NCBI GenBank assembly: GCA_035477215.1
Contig: DATIKU010000018.1
Coordinates: 1-64,000 of the forward strand
Reading direction: 5' to 3'
Length of the DNA: 64,000 nt
From: Spirochaetota bacterium
GTDB taxonomy: Bacteria > Spirochaetota > UBA4802 > UBA5368
Shown: in pieces, positions 9,796-17,045 of the stretch
Layout of the letters: each line of letters begins with the position of its first letter
Position numbering within the stretch: the first letter of the stretch is position 1
The notes under the pieces: model-generated
The model's input: only the letters and a program-made list of their open reading frames with translations
Told to the model about the DNA's origin: nothing
Database searches by the model: none
Made by a program: the position numbers and the translations under genes

Positions 9796-10244
9796 CTCTC
9801 GATTGAAAGGAGATCGATGATTTTCGCGGGATTCGAGGCGTGTATAATCTCGGAGCGCCGCGTCTCATCTTTAAGAATGAACATTATTTTGGACAGCAGC
9901 GTGAGGTAATCCTTGTGCTGGCGGTCGCCCGCGGCGACCAGTATGATGAGATGGACGGGCTTGCCGTCGATTGAATCGAAATCGATTCCCGCTTTCGAAA
10001 TGCCGACAGCAAAGGCTATATCCTTTACTGATTTGATCTTGGCGTGCGGGATCGCCAGGCCCAAACCGATCCCAGTGCTCATTATTTTCTCTCGCTCAAC
10101 GAGTGCATTGACCAGCTCGTCCATGTCCGCACACACATGGGCGCCGTCAAAAAGCCGCGCGAGCTCCTCGATCGCCTTGAATTTGTTTTTCGATTTGAGC
10201 TTCTTTACGAATTTTTCGTTCGAGTATTCACTGACCCTTTTCAT
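9792..10244 (-). CDS. PTS EIIA type-2 (PtsN/fructose-like) regulatory domain protein
   Basis: This is a stand-alone EIIA domain of about 150 residues. The phosphorylatable His lies in LGLAIPHAK, the usual type-2 EIIA active site, followed by IILVAAGDRQHKDYL and TLLSKIMFIL. The start at 10244 (MKRVSEYSNEKF) matches where EIIA domains begin. An in-frame ATG at 10319 would lie only a few bases past the terminator of the upstream peptidase gene and is less likely. No EIIB or EIIC is nearby, so a regulatory role is more likely than sugar uptake. The 4-base overlap with the ClC gene suggests that phosphorylation state may control anion transport (inference). Confidence 0.85.
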   Translation of the reverse strand: MKRVSEYSNEKFVKKLKSKNKFKAIEELARLFDGAHVCADMDELVNALVEREKIMSTGIGLGLAIPHAKIKSVKDIAFAVGISKAGIDFDSIDGKPVHLIILVAAGDRQHKDYLTLLSKIMFILKDETRRSEIIHASNPAKIIDLLSIER

Positions 10245-10323
10245 CAAACCCGCCGCACGCTGAGTATGAATTAGCTTGCTATCCCTGTTATTCTTATCAT
10301 TACTTTTTACGATTTTCATGAGG

Positions 10324-10350
10324 AAAAAACCGCGCGTCCCGTGCGGTTTT
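10324..10350 (-). terminator. Intrinsic terminator after the M23 peptidase gene
   Basis: The stem AAAACCGCGC / GTGCGGTTTT has a five-base loop, and a run of six T follows on the reverse strand. It separates the peptidase gene from the EIIA-ClC pair. Confidence 0.8.
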
Positions 10351-10368
10351 GTCTTTTCCCGGCCTCGC

Positions 10369-11544
10369 TCACTCTCCGGGCTGCACCGCTGTGGCGAATA
10401 TCCAGCCGAAGTATTTTTTTACGTCCGCAAGCGCCATCCCGTAACCGAGGTAAAACCCGTCGACCCATATCTCGAAGTGCAGGTGCGCTCCGTATTTCTC
10501 CCCTTCGGCCTCGCCTAAAAGTCCCGAGTTCCCGATGCGGCCGATACGCTGACCTTTGGAGACTTTCCCGCCGGCGACGATCCTCCTGTCGATTTCCGAC
10601 AGATGGTTATACGTGGTTACGACACCGTTCCCGTGGTCGATCCACACCTGCCTGCCGCCGAACGAGCGCAGCACGAAGGTGCGCGGGTTGCTCTTGGTAT
10701 ACTCCGACTGCTGTTTCCACTGGACCGGCGTGAGCGCCTCGTACTTCCAGTCGGCCCGGATCACCGTCCCGCCGTCCGCTGCGTATACGGCCGTAGTGAA
10801 ATCGACCGGTTTCGCTTCGTAGCTGCCTTCCGCGAACGCACTGTAGATATCCAGCCCCGCATGGATCCCGCCGCGGTACGCCCGTTGAGCATTCGGATAT
10901 CCGGCGTCGTTCGGCGGAAGCAGGGCGTTACGCACCGGCATGCACAGCCCCTTCAGCCGGCCGTCGAAATACCTCAGGCTGTTCGCGCCGACGAAACACT
11001 CGACCTCGGCGATCGCCGCCTGCCCGTCCACCATGCCGTCAACCGGCACTAAAATCCGGAACTTGCTCGCGTCCACCCCGCCCAGGTCTACTTCCGCACG
11101 GTCGCCCGCTCCCGCCCTCCCGGCAAGCCGCGCAATAATCCCTCTGCGCGACTGCCCGGTGAATTCCACCCGCGCGAAATCGAACCATTCGCCGTTGTAT
11201 ATGAACTGAACGGTGCAATTACGGAGCATGCGGTAATTGTCCCTGTACCCGGGGACGATAACGATTTTCGTTAACAGGCGCTTCGCCCCGAAATCGACGC
11301 TGAGCCACTGCGGCGACTCCGAGCGCGCCGACCTCCACGAGCTGTCGATATCGCTGTCGACCGCCATGAACCCAGTGTGGTTCGGGCCATGGCTCGAGCT
11401 CACCTCCCAGCGCACCTTTTGCGCGGTGTTCGCGCCGATGATGAAATAGTCGCCGCCACGCGTGTTGCCGCCGGCGGGCGGTACGCATGGCAGAAGGCAT
11501 ATGATCACGGCAATCCCCACCATGGAGCCTTTGCGAATCCTCAT
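10369..11544 (-). CDS. Exported discoidin-like (F5/8) + M23 metallopeptidase
   Basis: This 391-residue exported protein has an N-terminal signal segment (MRIRKGSMVGIAVIICLLP). Residues ~40-180 resemble an F5/8 type C (discoidin-like) binding domain, with SWRSARSESPQWLSVDFG and KIVIVPGYRDNYR. The C-terminal part is an M23/LytM peptidase. It carries GIHAGLDI, VWIDHGNGVVTTYNHLS and HLHFEIW, the last being the HxH zinc motif. M23 enzymes cut peptide bridges in peptidoglycan or act as scaffolds that activate amidases. The start at 11544 is chosen for the signal peptide; an upstream in-frame ATG at 11664 adds an unlikely extension. The gene stands alone with its own terminator and is divergent from cutA. 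Confidence 0.85.
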   Translation of the reverse strand: MRIRKGSMVGIAVIICLLPCVPPAGGNTRGGDYFIIGANTAQKVRWEVSSSHGPNHTGFMAVDSDIDSSWRSARSESPQWLSVDFGAKRLLTKIVIVPGYRDNYRMLRNCTVQFIYNGEWFDFARVEFTGQSRRGIIARLAGRAGAGDRAEVDLGGVDASKFRILVPVDGMVDGQAAIAEVECFVGANSLRYFDGRLKGLCMPVRNALLPPNDAGYPNAQRAYRGGIHAGLDIYSAFAEGSYEAKPVDFTTAVYAADGGTVIRADWKYEALTPVQWKQQSEYTKSNPRTFVLRSFGGRQVWIDHGNGVVTTYNHLSEIDRRIVAGGKVSKGQRIGRIGNSGLLGEAEGEKYGAHLHFEIWVDGFYLGYGMALADVKKYFGWIFATAVQPGE

Positions 11545-11607
11545 CCGTTCATCCCGCTTTTTTTTCCGCGTTTCGGTAAAATCCCGGCCGCGGATATTCA
11601 CAAGCGC

Positions 11608-11636
11608 TTGACTGTCAGTCAGAGCGGGGATAGTGT
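11608..11636 (+). promoter_or_regulatory. Possible promoter of cutA
   Basis: TTGACT, a 17-base spacer and TAGTGT lie 44 bases before the cutA start. The -35 is good and the -10 is poor. Confidence 0.3.
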
Positions 11637-11680
11637 GTGGTCCCGGCACAAACCGGTAAACCATTATTTCGAGGGAAGCG

Positions 11681-11998
11681 ATGGAAAAGCACGTTGTCGT
11701 CTACTGCACCACGCCGTCCAGGGAGGTGGCGGTCGCCATCGCCGAATCACTGGTTTCCGGACGGCTCGCCGCATGCGTCAATATCGTCGGGGGTATTCAT
11801 TCCATTTACACATGGAAGGCCGAGCTCTGCCGCGAAGAGGAGTGTCTGATGATAATCAAGACGCGCGGGGAGCTTTTCGAACGATTGCGTGAAACGATTA
11901 CATCCCTGCACCCCTATGAGGTGCCCGAGATAATAGCCCTGCCGATTGCGGCGGGCAATACGCCGTATCTCAACTGGATCGACGAATCGACGGGCTGA
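11681..11998 (+). CDS. cutA: CutA1-family divalent cation tolerance protein
   Basis: This 105-residue protein is full length for the family. Family hallmarks visible are VVYCTTPS at the start, RLAACVNIV, SIYTWKAEL, EECLMIIKT, HPYEVPEIIALP and YLNWI at the end. CutA1 proteins are very stable cytoplasmic trimers linked genetically to tolerance of copper and other divalent metals; their biochemical role remains unclear. The ribosome-binding site GAGGGAAG lies just before the ATG. It is convergent with the small coiled-coil gene that follows. Confidence 0.95.
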   Translation: MEKHVVVYCTTPSREVAVAIAESLVSGRLAACVNIVGGIHSIYTWKAELCREEECLMIIKTRGELFERLRETITSLHPYEVPEIIALPIAAGNTPYLNWIDESTG

Positions 11999-12004
11999 GG
12001 GGAT

Positions 12005-12298
12005 TTACAGCAGTCCGCCCCACGACCTGCGCTTCGCCCAGGCAAAGCCGCCGTTCTTCGAGGCCTTTTCCTCCGCCTTCACGCCGACTACGCGCGCGGG
12101 AGAGCCGGCTGCGCTTTCCATTGAATCAATCTTCGCGAGCAGAACGCGAACGAGGTGGACGATGTACTCCTCCTTTTTGTTCATGATCTCTATGAGCTCG
12201 CGCTGCCGGTCCTGAATTTCCTTCTTTAAGCCGCTCTCGACTTCCTTGAGCTTTATGATGGTCGTAAAATCGACCACATTGTTTCCTTCACCGTTCAT
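12005..12298 (-). CDS. Small hypothetical protein with coiled coil
   Basis: I do not recognise this 97-residue protein. It has a charged amphipathic stretch near residues 10-55 (KLKEVESGLKKEIQDRQREL and MNKKEEYIVHLVRVLLAKI) that would form a coiled coil, then a basic Gly/Trp-rich tail. No signal peptide or membrane segment is visible. AGGACGG precedes the chosen ATG at 12298; an ATG at 12349 would add a non-conserved-looking lead. It follows the selenium cluster on the same strand, about 100 bases downstream, with no evident functional link. Confidence 0.6.
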   Translation of the reverse strand: MNGEGNNVVDFTTIIKLKEVESGLKKEIQDRQRELIEIMNKKEEYIVHLVRVLLAKIDSMESAAGSPARVVGVKAEEKASKNGGFAWAKRRSWGGLL

Positions 12299-12394
12299 TT
12301 TCGTATCCGTCCTGGCTATGGGATCATGGGCATATATGCAGCAAAACATAGCATTACCGGAAGGAAAAACCTTAAAAAACCTCAGAATAATCGC

Positions 12395-12619
12395 CTAAAG
12401 GCGGACGATTTCGTCAAACTCGAGGGACTTCGCCGCGAAGACGGCACGCAGCCGGACTTCATCGGCGCAGTGAAAACGGAGACATACACCGCAGTCCGAG
12501 CCCAAATTGCGCGGAACGGGTATAAGCTTTACGGGGATTTCTTCCTCCCGGCACAGCCTCTCCCCTCGAAGCGCCAGGCTGGTTGAGTGAAAGAGCGCGA
12601 CGCACCATTCTTCGTTCAC
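12395..12619 (-). CDS. DUF3343 family small protein, putative Se/S carrier
   Basis: This 74-residue protein starts at a GTG that overlaps the stop of the cysteine desulfurase-like gene (GTGA), with GGGAG upstream. It contains FHSTSLALRGERLCREE followed by PVKLIPVPRNLGSDCGVCL, the DUF3343 pattern as I recall it, including the C-G-x-C pair. In other genomes DUF3343 genes often sit beside YedE, YedF and SufS-like genes and are thought to handle selenium or sulfur, but the biochemistry is not established. The coupling here supports one shared task. It is easily missed because of its GTG start. Confidence 0.8.
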   Translation of the reverse strand: MNEEWCVALFHSTSLALRGERLCREEEIPVKLIPVPRNLGSDCGVCLRFHCADEVRLRAVFAAKSLEFDEIVRL

Positions 12620-13773
12620 GCCCCGCTCCCTTTTCGCACGATGACGCGCACCGCATCGATCGCCGCGGCGATATCGTCGTGCGAGATGAAGTATCCGGCG
12701 CTGAACCGGACAGTCCCGTCCGGAAAGCTGCCGAGGCTTACGTGCGCGGCCGGACTGCAATGAAGGCCCACCCTGCACAAAATGTCGAACTCCTCGTCGA
12801 GCCGCAGCCCCAACCCGCCTGGCGACACGGCATTACTGGTAAACGAGACCGTCGAAAGGCGCCGGCCGGGCGGCCCGGCGAACAGGCGTACGCCGTCGAT
12901 CGAGGAAAGGCCGTCGACCAGCGCGTTCGCAAGGTCGTCTTCGTGACGGCGGATCGCCGCAATCCCCGTTCCCTGGACAAAGCGCACCCCTTCCCCGAGC
13001 CCGGCGATACCGATGGTGTTGGGCGTCCCGCTCTCGAAACGGTCGGGTGCGAATTCGGGCTGCGTCTCGAATTCGGAGCGGCTGCCGGTCCCTCCGTACA
13101 TTAGTGGACGCATGCGCTCCAGAGGCGAGTGCTCGCCGACGATAAGGCCCCCCGTCCCCTGCGGGCCATACAGCGCCTTGTGGCCCGTAAAGGCGAGGAG
13201 GTCGATGTAGTCGCGTTCCATGTCGATGTCCACGCATCCGGCCGTCTGGGCCGCGTCAACGAGAAACAGGGCCCCCGTCTCGCGGACGATAATTCCCAGA
13301 TCGCGAACCAGCTGCAGGCAGCCGTTGACGTTCGAGCCGTGATTGACGACCACCATCGCGGTCTTCTCCGAAAGCGCGCGCCTTAAATCGTCGGGGTCGA
13401 AAACGCCCCCGGAGGATGAAGGGACGACGACCACCCGGACGCCTTCCGCCTCGAGGGCGCGCAGCGGACGCATCACCGAATTGTGCTCCATGCCGCTGGT
13501 CACCACGCGGTCGCCCGGATTTAAAAAGCCAAGCAGCGCCTGGTTCAGCGCGCCGGTGGCGTTGTTCGAGAAGAGCACGCGCAGCGGATCGCGAACATTG
13601 AACAGCGACGCGAGCGATTCGCGCGTTTCGTAGATGATGCGCCCCGCGTCAACGGAAAGGCGATGTCCGGACCTTCCGGGGTTCGCGCCGACTTCACGCG
13701 CGAAACGGAGCATGCCCTCGTAAACGGCCGGAGGCTTGGGGAAGGATGTCGCCGCATTATCGAGATAGATCAT
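12616..13773 (-). CDS. Cysteine desulfurase-family PLP enzyme (selenium cluster)
   Basis: This 385-residue fold-type I PLP enzyme of the aminotransferase class V group opens with MIYLDNAATSFPKP. The PLP lysine is in TGHKALYGPQGTG near residue 195, with LVDAAQTAG just before. A candidate catalytic Cys lies in GLHCSPAAH near residue 340. Such enzymes remove sulfur from cysteine or selenium from selenocysteine to form a persulfide or selenide. In this setting (YedE, YedF, DUF3343) it belongs to the desulfurase subgroup found with selenium genes, rather than the IscS or SufS of Fe-S assembly. There are no iscU or suf genes nearby. It probably feeds Se or S to the two small carriers. Confidence 0.9.
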   Translation of the reverse strand: MIYLDNAATSFPKPPAVYEGMLRFAREVGANPGRSGHRLSVDAGRIIYETRESLASLFNVRDPLRVLFSNNATGALNQALLGFLNPGDRVVTSGMEHNSVMRPLRALEAEGVRVVVVPSSSGGVFDPDDLRRALSEKTAMVVVNHGSNVNGCLQLVRDLGIIVRETGALFLVDAAQTAGCVDIDMERDYIDLLAFTGHKALYGPQGTGGLIVGEHSPLERMRPLMYGGTGSRSEFETQPEFAPDRFESGTPNTIGIAGLGEGVRFVQGTGIAAIRRHEDDLANALVDGLSSIDGVRLFAGPPGRRLSTVSFTSNAVSPGGLGLRLDEEFDILCRVGLHCSPAAHVSLGSFPDGTVRFSAGYFISHDDIAAAIDAVRVIVRKGSGA

Positions 13774-13836
13774 TGTGTGGGATATGCGAAACGCTCCGGA
13801 CGAAAATATCCGCCTCGCCCGGAGTGTTCCCTGAAA

Positions 13837-14049
13837 TTATTTTCTGAGCGTCAGCGAGTATTCTCCGTCCTGTTCCCTGATCGAAACCGCCCATCCCTTG
13901 TTCTCGGCCAGGCGGGTGACGTTATCGCGCGCCGTTCCGGAATCGACAAGCACTTCAAGCGCGCCCGAACCCATCTCCTCGATTTTTTTCTTCGTCTCGA
14001 AGACCGGCTGAGGGCACGAAAGCCCGCGCATATCCAGTTTATATGCCAT
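13837..14049 (-). CDS. yedF: YedF/TusA (SirA-like) sulfur/selenium carrier protein
   Basis: This 70-residue protein has the TusA fold signature LDMRGLSCPQPV with the reactive Cys in CPQP. TusA-type proteins carry persulfide sulfur, and YedF-type members in selenium clusters may carry selenium. The preceding gene is yedE (15 bases away) and the next is a cysteine desulfurase-like gene, as in known YedE-YedF pairs. Length and motif are complete. It lacks the C-terminal DsrE-like domain that the longer YedF proteins have, so it is the short form. Confidence 0.9.
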   Translation of the reverse strand: MAYKLDMRGLSCPQPVFETKKKIEEMGSGALEVLVDSGTARDNVTRLAENKGWAVSIREQDGEYSLTLRK

Positions 14050-14064
14050 AGATTCCTCCTTCCC

Positions 14065-15177
14065 TCAAGCCGTCCGGCGCATGGTAAAACCGATCACAAG
14101 GCAGGCCGCAAGACCCGCGACCACCGACGCGGGGCCCCAGAGTCCGGGACCAGCCGGAGAGCTTGCCGTGGCGAAATTGTGCGCAAAACCGGCCCCCACA
14201 ATCATTCCCATCACGAAGATCGCCGCGTCGCCGTCGCCTTCACCCGAAAGAAAAAGCTGACGGCCGGGACAACCGCCCGCAAGCGCGAAGGCGAGACCCG
14301 AGAGCATCATTCCGCCGAAGTTCCAGACGTGGGCGGTGTGGGCAACCGGCTGACCCGCGAAACCGGGGTTGAACTGGCCGAGCGCGAGGTTTGCCGCAAG
14401 CGCGCCGATTACCAACGCGACCACACCCCACATCAAATGCATCTGGCGCATCAGGATGACGTCGCGGATGGCGCCCATGGTGCAGAATCGCGTGCGCTGC
14501 GCGAGAAATCCGATGACGAGTGCCGCTCCCAGTGAAATGAACAGCGGGGCATGCTGCGATCCGGGCCCCATCTCGCTGAAAAATGGGGCGAACTTGTCGG
14601 GCTCCGGATACAGCAGTGCCTTCGATGCGCCCCAGACGGTGTTGCCAAGCAGGAGCACAAGCAGGGCAATCATTATTGCGGGCATTATCCAGCCCGCCAC
14701 AGTGTACGTCTTTTTACTCGAACCCAGGCTGTATCCACTTTTTATCAAGAAAACCCCGATCGCAACCCCGGCAATCAAACCCGCAAGGCCGACGATTGCA
14801 TTCCCGTCCCCGCCCGAAAGGCGAAGCAGCGCACGCCAGGGACAGCCCAGAAAAACAAGAGCGCCGATCATGGCGAAGAAACCGAGCACAAAGCGCACCA
14901 TCGGCGCCGAGCCCGAGCGGGCGCGGAATTCCCTGAAGGCGATCGCCGCAACGAGCGCCCCTATCACGAAACCGATGATTTCGGGCCTGATGTACTGTAC
15001 GACCGCGGCCCTGTGAAACCCGAGCGCCCCCGCAATGTCGCGCTCCATACAAGCCACGCAGATCCCCATGTTGGCGGGATTGCCGAGTTTCTGGAGAACC
15101 GCCGCGACTATTCCGACAAAAAGGCCGGTCGCCACAATGCCCTTTTTCGAACCGAAAAATCCGGTGAGTGATGACAT
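14065..15177 (-). CDS. yedE: YedE/YeeE-family selenium (or sulfur) transporter
   Basis: This 370-residue inner membrane protein has about ten hydrophobic helices. It contains GICVACMERDIAGALGFH and RTRFCTMGAIRDVIL, the Cys-bearing repeats of YeeE/YedE proteins, and GCPWRALLRL. Members of this family take up thiosulfate (YeeE) or are proposed to move selenium compounds (YedE, linked to selenium metabolism). The neighbourhood favours the selenium role. The start at 15177 is well supported by GGGGAGGAAT directly before the ATG; an upstream ATG at 15246 is unlikely. It is the first gene of the leftward selenium cluster. Confidence 0.9.
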   Translation of the reverse strand: MSSLTGFFGSKKGIVATGLFVGIVAAVLQKLGNPANMGICVACMERDIAGALGFHRAAVVQYIRPEIIGFVIGALVAAIAFREFRARSGSAPMVRFVLGFFAMIGALVFLGCPWRALLRLSGGDGNAIVGLAGLIAGVAIGVFLIKSGYSLGSSKKTYTVAGWIMPAIMIALLVLLLGNTVWGASKALLYPEPDKFAPFFSEMGPGSQHAPLFISLGAALVIGFLAQRTRFCTMGAIRDVILMRQMHLMWGVVALVIGALAANLALGQFNPGFAGQPVAHTAHVWNFGGMMLSGLAFALAGGCPGRQLFLSGEGDGDAAIFVMGMIVGAGFAHNFATASSPAGPGLWGPASVVAGLAACLVIGFTMRRTA

Positions 15178-15558
15178 ATTCCTCCCCGCTATGTAATGAT
15201 GGAGCGCCTCACTCATGACAGGCGACTCAATCCCCGTATACCGCAAAAGGTCCCCGGCCTGTTCCCGGCGGACAGAAGCCGTTCGTTCTATGATTACACC
15301 GCATACCGCGGCGCTACAATGAAGCGCACGGGAATTGATTTATCAATAATTAAAAATATCAATTGAAGGAAAAATTCCCCGGTGTCGGCATAAGGGTATT
15401 CACGCTCCCCCCAGGGGGATGTGTTAGCGCTTATGAGCACAGGCGGCCCGGGAGCGCCTTTTTTGGAAAATAAATGTATTGACTGTCGCTGATTCCACCC
15501 CCCACAATCCGCCGTGTCGTTGTTTCTCCCAAACTATTTATAATCGAGGAGCACCGTA
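15178..15558. other. Divergent intergenic region between yedE and the haem protein
   Basis: This 381-base region has no convincing gene. It holds nested AT-rich inverted repeats at 15333-15364: ATTGAT/ATCAAT (15334-15347), and AATTGAT again with ATCAATT at 15358-15364. There is also a short GC hairpin followed by T at about 15440-15462. The inverted repeats are candidate regulator sites for the divergent promoters. No riboswitch was recognised. Confidence 0.45.
15478..15507 (+). promoter_or_regulatory. Candidate sigma-70 promoter of the haem protein gene
   Basis: TTGACT and CACAAT are separated by 18 bases, placing transcription start about 45 bases before the ATG at 15559. The -35 is five of six and the -10 four of six. 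Confidence 0.4.
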
Positions 15559-15789
15559 ATGAAAAAGATCGGGTTCTTGGTTCTGCTTGCGGCGTTCTGC
15601 GCAGCACAGGTCGCGCTCGCGAATCCAAATATTCAGGCAAAACATAAGGGTTTGAAAAAAGACGGCAAGATGATCAACTGCGTTTATTGTCACACGACCG
15701 CCAAGATCGAGAAAAAAAAGGGGTACGGGATAGCGCTGGTCAACAAGAACCCCCTGTGCATGGGATCCGGATGCCATCCCGTTAAATAA
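15559..15789 (+). CDS. Small periplasmic c-type cytochrome-like protein
   Basis: This 76-residue protein has a signal peptide (MKKIGFLVLLAAFCAAQVALA) and mature sequence with CVYCH, a CxxCH haem motif, and CMGSGCH, a CX4CH motif also used for haem binding in some multihaem cytochromes. Additional His (HKGLKK, AKHK) could be axial ligands. It is therefore probably a one- or two-haem periplasmic electron carrier related to class III cytochromes, but the mature length (~55 residues) is short. GAGGAG precedes the ATG. It has its own terminator, so it is monocistronic and divergent from the selenium genes. Confidence 0.75.
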   Translation: MKKIGFLVLLAAFCAAQVALANPNIQAKHKGLKKDGKMINCVYCHTTAKIEKKKGYGIALVNKNPLCMGSGCHPVK

Positions 15790-15812
15790 ACTCAAAACGC
15801 GTCCACCACGGT

Positions 15813-15847
15813 AAAAAAGCATGTTCCACGCGGAGCATGCTTTTTTT
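15813..15847. terminator. Strong intrinsic terminator after the haem protein gene
   Basis: The stem AAAAAAGCATGTTCC / GGAGCATGCTTTTTT has loop ACGC and a T run. A-rich sequence on the 5' side makes it usable in both directions. Confidence 0.9.
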
Positions 15848-15911
15848 ATTTGACAGTATTGCATTCCATACTGTCCCATTATCGATCGCAGGCCTAAAAT
15901 CCGAAAGAACC

Positions 15912-17006
15912 ATGCCCGGAATCATAACCCACAGCAGGCTGTTTCACGAGTCGCTTTTCTCCCTGAAAAGGGCGAAAAGCGCTACGCCGTTCGGCAAATC
16001 GATCGAAGCCCTTTACAGCGCACCCGAACGGCTCAAGGCTGGATTTTTCGGCTCCATCGGACCCGACATCTTCGACTATCTCCCGGTTGCGCGAAGGGAT
16101 TTTTTCGGAACCTCTCTCACCATGCAGCTCCATTCCCCGCGACTATCGCAAAGCATTGCGGCGCTCCTCTCGCGGACGCTTCTCGTCGGAGATTTCAACA
16201 ATGAGTGGTCGGCGACACGACGGGCCTACTCGTATGGCTATGTCGCCCATCTTATCGCCGACGCCGTCTTCCATCCGTTTGTTTATTACTGGGCCGGTTT
16301 CCCCGACAATGAAAGCCGCGCCGAAATATATCGCTATCGCGAACAGCTTCTCCTTTTTCAGTACAATATGGACCTTTTTTTCCAGTACCACTACAATACC
16401 CGGGTATTTGATTTCGTCATCGACGAGTCGCTTCCGGTACGGTACATCCGCGGTGGGATACGGGTGCTCGACTACCGGATCAAGAGTCTGATCCTTGAGA
16501 CGCTGACGGATACCTGCCCCGGGGAGATCTCCCGCCTGATATGGAACGCGCGCAACCCCCGCAGCGCCGACGGCACCTGGAAAAGCGGACCGCTCGACCT
16601 GATACCGCACCTTATACGCCGCACTTACCTGATCAAGCGCAGCGGCAGCAGGGCGCTGCGCAAACTGCTGGATCGGCTGAGGGTCCGCCGCAGGTTTTTC
16701 CCCGACTATGTAACGCGCTATCCCGAGCCGCGGCGCATGAACCGGCATGCACTCAACCTTCACCGCGAGCGCTGGTTTCACCCGCTCGGCACGCCGGGTC
16801 TGCACTATGAATCCGTTGAGGATCTGTTCAAGATTGCCCGTGACCGAACGGTGGCCGCATGGGTGAGAATGGAATCGGCGCTCTATGCCGGCGCAACCGA
16901 TATATCACCGATTATAGCTGAACTATCGGTGGACTCGCACACCGGCGAAGCCGGGAACGGCCCTTCACACATGAAGGAAAAAAAGCCCCTTCGTCTGCAC
17001 TTTTAG
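15912..17006 (+). CDS. Zinc-dependent phospholipase C-like domain protein
   Basis: This 364-residue protein resembles the zinc-dependent phospholipase C family (PF00882). It opens with MPGIITHSRLFHE and has GSIGPDIFDYLP near residue 40. GYVAHLIADAVFHPFVYY, near residue 110, supplies the H...D...H metal ligands. No signal peptide is visible, so the location is unclear. The C-terminal half is basic (RSGSRALRKLLDRLRVRRRFF) and has no recognised domain. The family includes phospholipases, but many members have unknown substrates. The start at 15912 is preferred to 15837 because the conserved sequence begins there and 15837 lies inside the terminator. Confidence 0.75.
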   Translation: MPGIITHSRLFHESLFSLKRAKSATPFGKSIEALYSAPERLKAGFFGSIGPDIFDYLPVARRDFFGTSLTMQLHSPRLSQSIAALLSRTLLVGDFNNEWSATRRAYSYGYVAHLIADAVFHPFVYYWAGFPDNESRAEIYRYREQLLLFQYNMDLFFQYHYNTRVFDFVIDESLPVRYIRGGIRVLDYRIKSLILETLTDTCPGEISRLIWNARNPRSADGTWKSGPLDLIPHLIRRTYLIKRSGSRALRKLLDRLRVRRRFFPDYVTRYPEPRRMNRHALNLHRERWFHPLGTPGLHYESVEDLFKIARDRTVAAWVRMESALYAGATDISPIIAELSVDSHTGEAGNGPSHMKEKKPLRLHF

Positions 17007-17045
17007 GTGAACGTAGAACGCCGGGGATCTATTTCGGCTTCAAAA

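Noticed and set aside
15823-15838. parS-like sequence TGTTCCACGCGGAGCA
   Set aside because: It has two mismatches to the parS core and is fully explained as part of the terminator stem.
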